Shown here: one piece after another, positions 15,432 through 23,515 of the stretch | Position numbering within the stretch: position 1 is the stretch's first letter | Layout: the number at the start of each line of letters is the position of its first letter | Assembly (NCBI RefSeq): GCF_016861975.1 | Contig: NZ_BOMB01000008.1 | Location: forward strand, 1 to 64,000 | DNA length: 64,000 nucleotides | Reading direction: 5' to 3' | From: Actinocatenispora rupis | GTDB lineage: Bacteria > Actinomycetota > Actinomycetes > Mycobacteriales > Micromonosporaceae | Made by a program: the position numbers and the translations under genes | The notes under the pieces: generated by a model | The model's database searches: none | What the model saw: the letters and a program-made list of their open reading frames with translations, nothing else | Told to the model about the DNA's origin: nothing

Positions 15432-15923
15432 GTGCGGGGACGGATGGCGGGCGGCGGACGGTGGCGGGTCTGGTCACGCTGGGCGCCGTGGCGGGGCAGC
15501 CGGTGCAGCCGGCCGCTGACGGTGGTGCTCGACGCGGCGGACGGCGACATCGACGCGCTGGCGCTGGCGTGCCTGTTGATCGCGGTGCCGCTGCTGGTGG
15601 TCGTCGCGATCGAGCAGGCGGCGCGCGCCCTGCTCACCCCCGTCGCCGTCCTCGTCCGGTACGTGGCGGATCTGCCCCGCCCGGTGGAGATCACGGTCCG
15701 GGGCCGGCGCCGCTGGGCGGAGAGCATGGTCCTGGCGCCGGATCCGGCCGCGGCGCGCCGCATCTGTTTCGCCGTCGCGGCGCACCTGGGTGCCGGCCGC
15801 GACCTGGGCGATCCGCGGTTCCAGCAGTGGCTGGCGGAGGCGGGTGGCCGGTTCGTGCCCGACCGTCGGGTACGCCTGCTGCGCCGGCTCGTCCGCGGCC
15901 TCCGCGGTACGGCCCGCGCCTGA
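15432..15923 (+). CDS. Small membrane-anchored protein of unknown function
   Basis: A 163-residue protein I do not recognise. A basic N-terminus rich in Trp and Arg is followed by one hydrophobic stretch (about 40-75, ALACLLIAVPLLVVVAIEQA and further), then a soluble part with PVEITVRGRRRWAE and an Arg-rich end (RRLVRGLRG). GTG at 15432 is chosen because TAGTCT (15418-15423) lies 8 nt upstream, as in the leaderless genes of this window; the coding frame has no earlier stop-bounded alternative that looks better. Function and family are open. Confidence 0.6.
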   Translation: MRGRMAGGGRWRVWSRWAPWRGSRCSRPLTVVLDAADGDIDALALACLLIAVPLLVVVAIEQAARALLTPVAVLVRYVADLPRPVEITVRGRRRWAESMVLAPDPAAARRICFAVAAHLGAGRDLGDPRFQQWLAEAGGRFVPDRRVRLLRRLVRGLRGTARA

Positions 15924-16037
15924 CCGCGTACGGGTGACGCGAACGGTTCGCCGGTACGCCGATGACTCGCCGGTGGTGTCGTCGTCTGTACCTGTGACGG
16001 CCGGTGGGCGGCCGCGCGTGACGCAGAGGAGCCGACG

Positions 16038-16511
16038 ATGGACAAGCTCAACCCGTGCCTGTGGTTCGACACCCAGGCGGAGGAGGCGGCAGAGTTCTAC
16101 ACGAAGGTCTTCCCGAACTCCCGGATCGTCGAGATCTCCCGGTACGCCGACAACGTGCCGGACCGGGCCGGCACCGTACTGACGGTCGCGTTCGAGCTGG
16201 ACGGTACCCGGTTCGTGGCGTTGAACGGCGGGCCGGAGTTCACGTTCTCCGAGGCGGTGTCGTTCCAGATCAACTGCGCCGACCAGGCTGAGACCGACCG
16301 GTACTGGGAGGCGTTGACGGACGGCGGCGAGGAAGGTCCGTGCGGCTGGCTGAAGGACCGGTTCGGGGTGTCGTGGCAGGTGGTGCCGACGGAGATGATG
16401 GCGCTGCTGCAGGACCCGGATCCGGCCCGTGCGGCGCGCGCCACCGCGGCGATGATGCAGATGAAGCGCCTGGACGTGGCCGCGATCCGGCGGGCCGCGG
16501 ACGGCGCCTGA
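16038..16511 (+). CDS. VOC-superfamily protein, PhnB/3-demethylubiquinone methyltransferase-like type
   Basis: A 157-residue vicinal-oxygen-chelate fold protein. The start KLNPCLWFDTQAEEAAEFYTKVFPNSRI and the end GCGWLKDRFGVSWQVVP type segment (CGWLKDRFGVSWQ) are characteristic of the PhnB_Zn_bind/3-dmu-9_3-mt group, often annotated as methyltransferase although the fold is that of glyoxalase-type enzymes. No catalytic role can be proposed. ATG at 16038 follows AGAGGAG at 6 nt. It stands alone between two converging or unrelated genes. Confidence 0.85.
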   Translation: MDKLNPCLWFDTQAEEAAEFYTKVFPNSRIVEISRYADNVPDRAGTVLTVAFELDGTRFVALNGGPEFTFSEAVSFQINCADQAETDRYWEALTDGGEEGPCGWLKDRFGVSWQVVPTEMMALLQDPDPARAARATAAMMQMKRLDVAAIRRAADGA

Positions 16512-16529
16512 CCGGGCGCGGCCGGCGCG

Positions 16530-16904
16530 TCAGGCGGTGTCGCTGACCGAGTGGTCGTCGGCGCCGCGGCGCCAGAACCACACGCGGGAGTGCCGTTGCG
16601 GGGGTGCCTGGAACGGCCCGGCGATCGTCCGGTACGCGTCCTCGATACGTGCGGCGAGCGCGACCTGGGCGGTGGTCAGCACGTCGCCGTCGACGGGGTC
16701 CAGGCCGATCTGGGTACAGCCGTCCGTACGGTGCAGGTCGGGGCGCAGCCGCATGGCGTCCGCCACGACCTTGATCCGTTCGGTGAGTTCGGCGTGCTGT
16801 GACTCGGTGATGTCGAGGGTGCGGTGTATGCCGCCGCGGTCTCCCTGCCATCCGTCCAACTGCGCGAGTGCCTCGCGCAGGATCTCGTCGTTGAGTGTGG
16901 ACAT
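16530..16904 (-). CDS. Pterin-4a-carbinolamine dehydratase-like protein without catalytic histidines
   Basis: A 124-residue protein whose first 96 residues follow the pterin carbinolamine dehydratase plan: LAQLDGWQ, then RTLDITESQHAELTERIK, and VLTTAQVALAARIEDAY at the end. Where the true enzyme has HHP (compare the gene at 22904), this one reads LRP (residues 53-55), so the catalytic histidines are missing and it should not dehydrate pterins in the known way. A Trp/Arg-rich extension of about 28 residues follows. It may be a ligand binder or a regulatory relative. ATG at 16904. The relation was judged by eye and is moderately sure. Confidence 0.65.
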   Translation of the reverse strand: MSTLNDEILREALAQLDGWQGDRGGIHRTLDITESQHAELTERIKVVADAMRLRPDLHRTDGCTQIGLDPVDGDVLTTAQVALAARIEDAYRTIAGPFQAPPQRHSRVWFWRRGADDHSVSDTA

Positions 16905-17088
16905 ACGGCCCCTTCGAGGCGCTCTCGGTGACCGGTTCGTGACCGGCCATTCGACTCGCCGCTGACGGTTGGTGGCTTGAGTGTGCCGTTATCTTCCCGT
17001 GATGTCCACGCCCACTTTTCGGCCAAACCATCAGATTGCACCCGAGGCTTCGCGCTTCGGCCAGGGAAATCTGGCACTCTTGTGGCCC

Positions 17089-17520
17089 GTGACGAGCATT
17101 CCGCAACCCGATCCGGACACCGCCCCCGTGCGCGGTACCGGCGTGATCGTCGGCGCGGCGATCGTGCGTGCCGGGCGGGTCCTGGCCGCGCAGCGCGCCA
17201 CCCCGGCCGCGGCCGCCGGCCGCTGGGAGTTCCCGGGCGGCAAGGTCGAGCCGGGCGAGTCGGAGCACGACGCGCTGGTCCGCGAGTGCGAGGAGGAGCT
17301 GGGCGTACGGGTGGCGGTGCTGTCCCGGATCGGCGCCGACGTCCCGATGGTGAACGGCGCGGTCCTCCGCCTGTACCTGGCCCGCCTGGTGGAGGGCGAG
17401 CCGCGGGCGCTGGAGCACGCGGAGCTGCGCTGGCTGGCGGCCGACGGCCTGGACACCGTGCCGTGGCTGCCCGCGGACGCGCCGCTCGCCGCCGCGCTCC
17501 CGCCGTACCTGGTGTCGTGA
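17089..17520 (+). CDS. NUDIX hydrolase, MutT/CTP-pyrophosphohydrolase type
   Basis: A 143-residue NUDIX enzyme expected to hydrolyse nucleoside triphosphates such as oxidised dGTP or modified dCTP to the monophosphate. The NUDIX box is complete: GGKVEPGESEHDALVRE followed by CEEELGV. The preceding GRWEFPGGK is typical of the MutT branch. GTG at 17089 is chosen because the domain begins just after it (VIVGAAIVRAGRVLAAQR); a longer frame upstream has unlike composition. It overlaps the next gene by 4 bases (GTGA), so the two form a unit. Confidence 0.88.
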   Translation: MTSIPQPDPDTAPVRGTGVIVGAAIVRAGRVLAAQRATPAAAAGRWEFPGGKVEPGESEHDALVRECEEELGVRVAVLSRIGADVPMVNGAVLRLYLARLVEGEPRALEHAELRWLAADGLDTVPWLPADAPLAAALPPYLVS

Positions 17521-18023
17521 CGGACGACCCGACGTACCCGGAGGTCGGTGCGACGCGGGCGGGTGCGCTGCCGACCGGCTACCGGCACGTCCGCCGGACC
17601 GTACGGCTGGGCAGTGGACCGGAGCCGTTCCACCGGCTCGTCGCGGGCATGGCCGACTGGCGCATCCACCGCGACGCCGGCCTCACCGTACGGGTGGACG
17701 GGCCGCCGACGCCGGGTCTGCGGTTCGTGACCGGGATCGGGTTCGGCCCGCTGCGGCTGTCCGCACCGTGCCGGATCGTCTGGTTCGTCGACGAGCCCGA
17801 CCGGTATGGCTTCGGCTTCGGCACGCTGCCCGGCCACCCCGAGCGTGGCGAGGAGTCCTTCCTCGCCGAGTGGACCGCCGAGGACGACGTGTACTTCCAC
17901 GTCACCGCGTTCAGCCGCCCCGCCGCCTGGTACGCGCGGCTCGGCGCGGCGCCCGCCCGTCGCGTCCAGGACCGCGTCACCGACCGGTACGTCGCGTCCG
18001 CCGTCGCCCTCGCCGGCCCCTGA
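17517..18023 (+). CDS. DUF1990 (UPF0548) family protein
   Basis: A 168-residue protein of the DUF1990 family, function unknown. Recognised by YPEVGATRAGALPTGYRH at the start, then TPGLRFVTGIGFGPL, APCRIVWFVDEPDRYGFGFG and GTLPGHPERGEESF, which is the family core. It probably has a START-like or lipid-binding shape, but that is uncertain. GTG at 17517 overlaps the NUDIX stop codon, indicating translational coupling; the reason for this pairing is not clear. Confidence 0.85.
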   Translation: MTDDPTYPEVGATRAGALPTGYRHVRRTVRLGSGPEPFHRLVAGMADWRIHRDAGLTVRVDGPPTPGLRFVTGIGFGPLRLSAPCRIVWFVDEPDRYGFGFGTLPGHPERGEESFLAEWTAEDDVYFHVTAFSRPAAWYARLGAAPARRVQDRVTDRYVASAVALAGP

Positions 18024-18035
18024 CGGGGCGCGGGT

Positions 18036-18944
18036 TCAGCCGAGCGCCGCGCGCAGCGTCGCGTACGTCGGGGCGAGGTCGCGCAGGATCGCCGCGACCG
18101 CCGCGTCGTCGCCCGTGACCAGCGGGTACTGGAGCGCGCCGACGAGTCGGGCCTGGTCGTCGGCGGTCGCGGCGGCGTCGGTGCGGCCGAGTTCGGCGAG
18201 GTGCCGGGCGGCGTCGGACAGCCGCCGGGCGCCGCAGCGTACGGCGAAGTACGTGAAGTGGGCGCGGGTGTCGTCGGGCAGCCCGGCGTCGGCCTGGTCG
18301 GCGAGCCGGTGCAGGCCGGCGGCGCCACCGAGGGTGCCGGGCGGGGCGGGACGGTGCCCGTCGGACAGCCACGCCGCCGCGTACGCCAGCGACGCGTGCC
18401 GTGCCGCGTCCGCCGACACCGCCCGCACCGTACGGAAACCGGACCGCATCCGGTACTCCGCCGTCAGGTACGGCACGCCGGCGCCGCGCCACGCGGTGAC
18501 GAACGCGTCGGCGGGCAGCGTGGCGTACGGGTGGCCGTGCGGGTCGTGCAGCCGCACCGTGTCGCCGTCGACACCGAGTACGAGGACGTAGTGGTCGATG
18601 ACGCCGGTGGGCGTGCCGGGCTGGTACAGCAGCAGGCCCATGTCGAGGGGTCCGGCGACCACGGGGCCGTCGGCGACGGCGGCGCGGAGCCGGGCGAGCG
18701 CGTCGGCGGGCGTACCGCCGTCGGTGCGGTCGCAGGCGAAACCGAGCAGGTCGAGCGCCTGGTCCAGCCCCGCCTCCGGATCCCAGCCGTACGGGTCGAA
18801 CAGCGGCAGCGTGCCGCCCAGCAGTTCGAAGCCGAACGCCGACCCGGTCAGGAACTCGACGAGGTCCGGCGTGGCGGCCCCGGCGAGGGCCATCGCGACG
18901 GAGTTGGCGTAGCAGTACGGGCCGGAGCCGACGTAGGTGACCAT
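18036..18944 (-). CDS. C39-like / BtrH N-terminal-type cysteine peptidase-fold protein
   Basis: A 302-residue protein with the layout of a papain/C39-like fold: an early cysteine in GSGPYCYANSVAMAL (Cys at about 10) and a histidine followed by Asp in IDHYVLVLGVDGDTVRLHDP. This resembles the BtrH N-terminal family, used for acyl or amide transfer in butirosin biosynthesis; the remaining 120 residues are helical and not recognised. No signal peptide. ATG at 18944 lies very near the domain; a GTG at 18968 in frame is possible. It is downstream of the sdh operon on the same strand but separated by a hairpin. Family assignment is tentative. Confidence 0.6.
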   Translation of the reverse strand: MVTYVGSGPYCYANSVAMALAGAATPDLVEFLTGSAFGFELLGGTLPLFDPYGWDPEAGLDQALDLLGFACDRTDGGTPADALARLRAAVADGPVVAGPLDMGLLLYQPGTPTGVIDHYVLVLGVDGDTVRLHDPHGHPYATLPADAFVTAWRGAGVPYLTAEYRMRSGFRTVRAVSADAARHASLAYAAAWLSDGHRPAPPGTLGGAAGLHRLADQADAGLPDDTRAHFTYFAVRCGARRLSDAARHLAELGRTDAAATADDQARLVGALQYPLVTGDDAAVAAILRDLAPTYATLRAALG

Positions 18945-18990
18945 GCCGGCCAGTACACCGGCTGACACGGTGTGAGGGTCAAGACGCGGA

Positions 18991-19022
18991 ACGGCCGGCG
19001 CACCCTCGGGTACGCCGGCCGT
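18991..19022 (-). terminator. Terminator-like hairpin after sdhB
   Basis: A perfect 10-bp stem (18991-19000 with 19013-19022) with a 12-nt loop lies 15 bases after the sdhB stop and before the C39-like gene. It has no T-run. It probably ends the sdh transcript. Confidence 0.6.
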
Positions 19023-19036
19023 CCGTCGTGCGTGGG

Positions 19037-19825
19037 TCAGCCGCGCCGGCCGTCGGCGGGCTTCTCCGGCATGCCGGGGCGCCGGAAGATCTTGCGGCCC
19101 AACCAGAAGATCGGGTCGTACCGCCGGTCGACGACGCGTTCCTTCATCGGGATGATCGCGTTGTCGGTGATGTGGATGCCCTCCGGGCACACCTCGGTGC
19201 AGCACTTGGTGATGTTGCAGTACCCGAGGCCCTGCTCGGCCTGCGCGACCTCCTTGCGGTCGTCCTTCGCGTCGAGCGGGTGCATGTCCAGCTCGGCGGC
19301 CCGGATGAACAGCCGCGGCCCGGAGAACGCCTGCTTGTTCTCCTCGTGGTCGCGCACCACGTGGCAGGTGTTCTGGCAGAGGAAGCACTCGATGCACTTC
19401 CGGAACTCCTGCGAGCGCTCCACGTCGACCTGCTGCATCCGGTACTCGCCCGGCGCGACGCCCTCCGGCGGCGCGAACGCCGGCATCTCCCGCGCCTTGC
19501 GGTAGTTGAAGGAGACGTCCGTGACCAGGTCGCGGATGACCGGGAAGGTACGCAGCGGCGTGACGGTGACGGTCTCGTCACGCCCGAACGTGCTCATCCG
19601 CGTCATGCACATGAGCTTCGGCATGCCGTTGATCTCGGCGGAGCAGGAGCCGCACTTGCCGGCCTTGCAGTTCCACCGTACGGCGAGGTCCGGCGCCTGC
19701 GTGGCCTGCACCCGGTGGACGATGTCGAGGACGACCTCGCCCTCGTTGACCTCGACGTCGAAGTCGACCAGGTCGCCGGTCTCGTCGTCGCCCCGCCAGA
19801 TCCGGAAGTGGCGCTGGGTGCCCAT
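19037..19825 (-). CDS. sdhB: Succinate dehydrogenase/fumarate reductase iron-sulfur subunit (Sdh1 type)
   Basis: A 262-residue subunit passing electrons from the flavin to the quinone site. The plant-type [2Fe-2S] ligands are in CKAGKCGSCSAEINGMPKLMC, and the [4Fe-4S]/[3Fe-4S] ligands in CIECFLCQNTCHVV and CCTEVCPEGI. The sequence resembles Rv0247c of the mycobacterial Sdh1 operon more than standard SdhB. ATG at 19825 overlaps the sdhA stop by one base (TGATG), so the two are coupled. A hairpin follows the stop. Confidence 0.93.
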   Translation of the reverse strand: MGTQRHFRIWRGDDETGDLVDFDVEVNEGEVVLDIVHRVQATQAPDLAVRWNCKAGKCGSCSAEINGMPKLMCMTRMSTFGRDETVTVTPLRTFPVIRDLVTDVSFNYRKAREMPAFAPPEGVAPGEYRMQQVDVERSQEFRKCIECFLCQNTCHVVRDHEENKQAFSGPRLFIRAAELDMHPLDAKDDRKEVAQAEQGLGYCNITKCCTEVCPEGIHITDNAIIPMKERVVDRRYDPIFWLGRKIFRRPGMPEKPADGRRG

Positions 19826-21750
19826 CAGTTCTCCTCTTCCTCGTCGGCGGCCCCGTCCCCGGACGGCGCGGCGTCGTACGCGGTCAGCTCCTCCTCGGTC
19901 ACGTACTTGGCCAGCTCGGCCCGGTCGAACAGGTGCTGGAGACCCATCGGCATCACCGGCATCGGCTGGCGTACCACGTCGACGTCGCCGGCGGGGGAGG
20001 ACGAGCAGACCAGGTTGACCTTGCGCCACTCCGGGTTCATGCCCGGGTAGTCGTCGCGGGTGTGGCCGCCGCGGCTCTCCTGCCGCTCCAGCGCGGCGCG
20101 CGCGACGCACTCGCCGACCAGCAGCATGTTGCGCAGGTCCAGGCACAGATGCCACCCCGGGTTGTACTTGCGCCCCGGCGGCGCCGCGACCGCGTCGACC
20201 CGGGCCCGCAGCTCGGCGATCCGCTTGACCGCGGTGGTCAGCTCCTCCTCCCGGCGGATGATGCCGACCAGGTCGTTCAGCGTCTGCTGGAGTTCGGAGT
20301 GCACCTCGTACGGGTTCTCGCCGCCCTCCCGGGCGAACGGCGCCAGCGCCTCCTCGCTCGCCGCGTCGACGTCCGCCTGCGCGACCGCCGGCCGCTCGGC
20401 CAGACCGTCCACATAGGACGCCGCGCCCTCGCCGGCCCGCTTGCCGAACACCAGCAGGTCGGACAGCGAGTTGCCGCCGAGCCGGTTCGACCCGTGCATA
20501 CCGCCGGACACCTCGCCCGCCGCGAACAGCCCCGGTACTGCCGCCGCAGCGGTGTCCGGGTCGACCTCCACGCCGCCCATCACGTAGTGGCAGGTGGGCC
20601 CGACCTCCATCGGCTCCTTCGTGATGTCCACGTCCGCCAGTTCCTTGAACTGGTGGTACATCGACGGAAGGCGCTTGTGGATGTAGTCGGCGGACCGGCG
20701 CGACGCGATGTCCAGGAACACGCCGCCGTGCGGGGATCCGCGCCCGGCCTTGACCTCGGCGTTGATCGCGCGGGCCACCTCGTCCCGGGGCAGCAGCTCC
20801 GGCGGCCGCCGGTTGTTGTCCGGGTCGGTGTACCAGCGGTCGCCCTCGTCCTCGGTCTCCGCGTACTGCTTGCGGAAGACGTCCGGCACGTAGTCGAACA
20901 TGAACCGCTTGCCCTCGGAGTTGCGCAGTACGCCGCCGTCGCCGCGGACCGACTCGGTGACGAGGATGCCCTTCACCGACGGCGGCCACACCATGCCCGT
21001 CGGGTGGAACTGCACGAACTCCATGTTCAGCAGCTTCGCCCCGGCGCGCAGCGCGAGCGCGTGCCCGTCCCCGGTGTACTCCCAGGAGTTGCTGGTCACC
21101 TTGAACGACTTGCCGATGCCGCCGGTCGCCAGCACCACCGCGGGCGCCTCGAACAGCACGAACTCGCCCGACTCCCGCTGGTACCCGAAGGCGCCGGCGA
21201 TCCGGCCGTCGGTGACGAGCAGCTCGGTCACGGTGCACTCGGCGAAGACCTTGATCTTCGCCTCGTAGTCGCCGGTCTCGGCGAAGTCGTCCTGCTGCAA
21301 CGACACGATCTTCTGCTGCAGCGTACGGATCAGCTCCAGGCCGGTGCGGTCACCGACGTGCGCCAGCCGCGGGTACTCGTGCCCGCCGAAGTTGCGCTGG
21401 GAGATCTTGCCGTCCGGCGTACGGTCGAACAGCGCGCCGTACGTCTCCAGTTCCCAGATCCGCTCCGGCGCCTCCTTGGCGTGCAGCTCCGCCATCCGCC
21501 AGTGGTTCATGAACTTGCCGCCGCGCATGGTGTCGCGGAAGTGGACCTGCCAGTTGTCGTTCGGGTTGACGTTGCCCATCGCCGCCGCGGCGCCGCCCTC
21601 GGCCATCACGGTGTGCGCCTTGCCGAACAGCGACTTGCAGATGATCGCGGTCCGCTTGCCGGCCAGCCGCGCCTCGATCGCGGCGCGCAGCCCGGCGCCG
21701 CCGGCGCCGACGACCACGACGTCGTAGGAGTGCCGCTCGATATCGGTCAT
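19825..21750 (-). CDS. sdhA: Succinate dehydrogenase/fumarate reductase flavoprotein subunit (Sdh1 type)
   Basis: A 641-residue flavoprotein oxidising succinate to fumarate. The FAD-binding Rossmann segment is at the N-terminus (VVVVGAGGAGLRAAIEARL), FAD is likely bound to the His in KAHTVMAEGGAAAA, and the catalytic region has HPTGMVW and the Arg/His-rich GSNRLGGNSLSDLLVFG. The C-terminus is unusually acidic (DEEEEN). Order anchor-SdhA-SdhB on one strand matches mycobacterial Rv0249c-Rv0247c. The product is cytoplasmic but docks on the membrane anchor. ATG at 21750 has a weak AAGGCGG site upstream. Confidence 0.95.
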   Translation of the reverse strand: MTDIERHSYDVVVVGAGGAGLRAAIEARLAGKRTAIICKSLFGKAHTVMAEGGAAAAMGNVNPNDNWQVHFRDTMRGGKFMNHWRMAELHAKEAPERIWELETYGALFDRTPDGKISQRNFGGHEYPRLAHVGDRTGLELIRTLQQKIVSLQQDDFAETGDYEAKIKVFAECTVTELLVTDGRIAGAFGYQRESGEFVLFEAPAVVLATGGIGKSFKVTSNSWEYTGDGHALALRAGAKLLNMEFVQFHPTGMVWPPSVKGILVTESVRGDGGVLRNSEGKRFMFDYVPDVFRKQYAETEDEGDRWYTDPDNNRRPPELLPRDEVARAINAEVKAGRGSPHGGVFLDIASRRSADYIHKRLPSMYHQFKELADVDITKEPMEVGPTCHYVMGGVEVDPDTAAAAVPGLFAAGEVSGGMHGSNRLGGNSLSDLLVFGKRAGEGAASYVDGLAERPAVAQADVDAASEEALAPFAREGGENPYEVHSELQQTLNDLVGIIRREEELTTAVKRIAELRARVDAVAAPPGRKYNPGWHLCLDLRNMLLVGECVARAALERQESRGGHTRDDYPGMNPEWRKVNLVCSSSPAGDVDVVRQPMPVMPMGLQHLFDRAELAKYVTEEELTAYDAAPSGDGAADEEEEN

Positions 21751-21775
21751 GACTTGTCTCAGCCGCCTTGAAGAT

Positions 21776-22612
21776 CTAGTGAATGAAGCGCAGGTCGGTC
21801 AACGTGTTGGAGGAGACCAGACCGATGTACGCGTCGGTCAGGGTCAGCGTCCCCAGCGTGATCCAGGCCCACATCATGTGCCGCTCGTTGAGCTTGGAGA
21901 CCCACATCCACATCCGGTACCGCACGGGGTGCCGGGAGAAGTGGTTGAGCCGGCCGGCCGTGATGTTGCGGCACGAGTGGCAGGACAGCGTGTACATCCA
22001 CAGGCAGACCACGTTGCCGACGAGGATGATGTTGCCCAGCCCGAACCCGAACCCGCCGCCCTTCCCGTGGAAGGCCAGCACCGCGTCGTACGTGTTGATC
22101 AGCGAGATCAGGACCGCGACGTAGAAGAAGTAGCGGTGAAAGTTCTGGATGATCAGCGGGAACCGCGTCTCACCCGAGTACTTCCGGTGCGGCTCGCGTA
22201 CCGCGCACGCCGGCGGCGACTGCCAGAACGACCGGTAGTACGCCTTGCGGTAGTAGTAGCAGGTCAGCCGGAAGGCCAGCAGGAACGACAGCGTCACGAT
22301 CGCGAACGGGATCAGCGGCGGGAACTCCGGCAGTGGCCGCCCGAAGTGCGCCGCCTCCGGGATGCACGACTTGCTGAGACACGGCGACGCGAACGGCGTC
22401 AGGTAGTGGTAGGCCCCGACCCAGTAGTACTTCTGGGTGGCCGCGCGGACCACCGCGTACACCAGCCATGCGGTCAGGCCGAGCACGGTGATGAGCGGCT
22501 GGAACCACCAGCGGTCGGTCCGGAGCGTCCGGGCCGCGATGCCGGCCCGCCCTCCGCCGGCCGGGCCGGCCGACCCGGGCTCGCGGGTCGGCGGGGTTGC
22601 GGTCGTCGTCAT
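21776..22612 (-). CDS. sdhC: Succinate dehydrogenase membrane anchor / cytochrome b subunit (Sdh1 type)
   Basis: A 278-residue membrane protein with five or six helices that anchors SdhAB and carries the menaquinone and haem sites. It matches the Rv0249c-type anchor in length and in features such as NFHRYFFYVAVLISLINTYDA and WMYTLSCHSCRN; several membrane histidines (in QNFHRY, HSCRN, RHMMWAW) could bind haem. ATG at 22612 follows AGGAGAG with 7 nt spacing. It is the first gene of the operon; the 291-bp region upstream contains an A/T-richer stretch (about 22687-22712) that may hold the promoter. Confidence 0.85.
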   Translation of the reverse strand: MTTTATPPTREPGSAGPAGGGRAGIAARTLRTDRWWFQPLITVLGLTAWLVYAVVRAATQKYYWVGAYHYLTPFASPCLSKSCIPEAAHFGRPLPEFPPLIPFAIVTLSFLLAFRLTCYYYRKAYYRSFWQSPPACAVREPHRKYSGETRFPLIIQNFHRYFFYVAVLISLINTYDAVLAFHGKGGGFGFGLGNIILVGNVVCLWMYTLSCHSCRNITAGRLNHFSRHPVRYRMWMWVSKLNERHMMWAWITLGTLTLTDAYIGLVSSNTLTDLRFIH

Positions 22613-22903
22613 TGACTCGCTCTCCTGCGTTGCGATCCTCGGCCACCCGTCCGGCAGCCGCCACACTTACCGACAATTCGGGCTCAGTGCGCATACGCGC
22701 ATATACGTTACGCCGCGCGATCTTCGGTGTGTGCGCAGGAGTCTCCCGCGTTGACAACCGAATCGGAAGACCCGAGGTAACGATCGTCGTAGCGGGCCTG
22801 TCCGGCAGCTCGGTTGATCTTGTCGGTAAACCCCGCCGCCGCTACGGTGCGTGAGTTACCCGCGAGTACCCCCGTGTACGGGTCGGGTCGGCCGGCGGTA
22901 CCG

Positions 22904-23197
22904 TCAGCGCGGGTGGTCGAGTACCCGGTCGATCGTGGCGGCCATCGTCAGATCGGCCTCGGTCACCCCGCCGAGGGCATGGGTGACCAGCGAGAAGGTG
23001 ACGGTCGTCCAGCGGATGTCGATGTCCGGGTGGTGCCCGGCGGTCTCGGCCGCGTCGGCCACCGCGTCGACCGCGCGGATGCCCGACAGAAAGTCCGGTG
23101 CGGTGTAGCTACGCGTAATCTCTGTGGTGTCGCCGCGCCACGCTGGCAGGGCACGGAGCCCGTCGGCGACCTGCTGAGCGGATAGTAAGGTCCCCAT
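22904..23197 (-). CDS. phhB: Pterin-4a-carbinolamine dehydratase
   Basis: A 97-residue enzyme that regenerates tetrahydrobiopterin-type cofactors by dehydrating 4a-hydroxytetrahydropterin. The active-site signature GHHPDIDIRW (His55, His56, Pro57) and the later THALGGVTEADL with His73 are intact. In actinobacteria without phenylalanine hydroxylase nearby the role may be in molybdopterin or folate-related metabolism; no hydroxylase gene is in this window. ATG at 23197. The fourth codon is the rare TTA, so translation may depend on the bldA tRNA. It precedes the sdh operon on the same strand, 291 bp apart. Confidence 0.92.
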   Translation of the reverse strand: MGTLLSAQQVADGLRALPAWRGDTTEITRSYTAPDFLSGIRAVDAVADAAETAGHHPDIDIRWTTVTFSLVTHALGGVTEADLTMAATIDRVLDHPR

Positions 23198-23515
23198 GTG
23201 CGCAACGGTGCGGGTCGAGGCGACCGATGGCAAGCGGATCGCCGATATCAGAGTCTGGGATTTGGCTGGACACCCGGCCGCACCGTCCGTCACCAGCCCC
23301 GCCGTACCCGACTCAACGGGACAAATCCCGATGCGCGATCGGCGCGTAGTCGCGGCCCGGTTACGCGATCAGGGGACTTGTTACCAAGCTGATGCCGCCA
23401 GGAACTCAAATCGGCGGACAGGGATGGATAGTTTTCGCACCGAAGTCGGGCGCGCAGCATGCCCGGACGGGGTCGTGACTCGCGGACCCTGGCCAGCCCG
23501 GAGGGAGCAGGATCG
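23198..23515. other. 318-bp divergent intergenic region upstream of the peptide importer
   Basis: No gene is visible. The region lies between the divergent phhB and oppC genes. CTTGTTACCAAG near 23380 is an imperfect inverted repeat and TAGTTT near 23427 is a possible -10 for the importer operon. GGAGGGAG before the oppC ATG is the ribosome binding site. Confidence 0.5.

Noticed and set aside
16981-17088. Upstream extension of the NUDIX gene
   Set aside because: The 36 extra residues are unlike the domain and have A/T-richer codon use; the GTG at 17089 fits the fold start.
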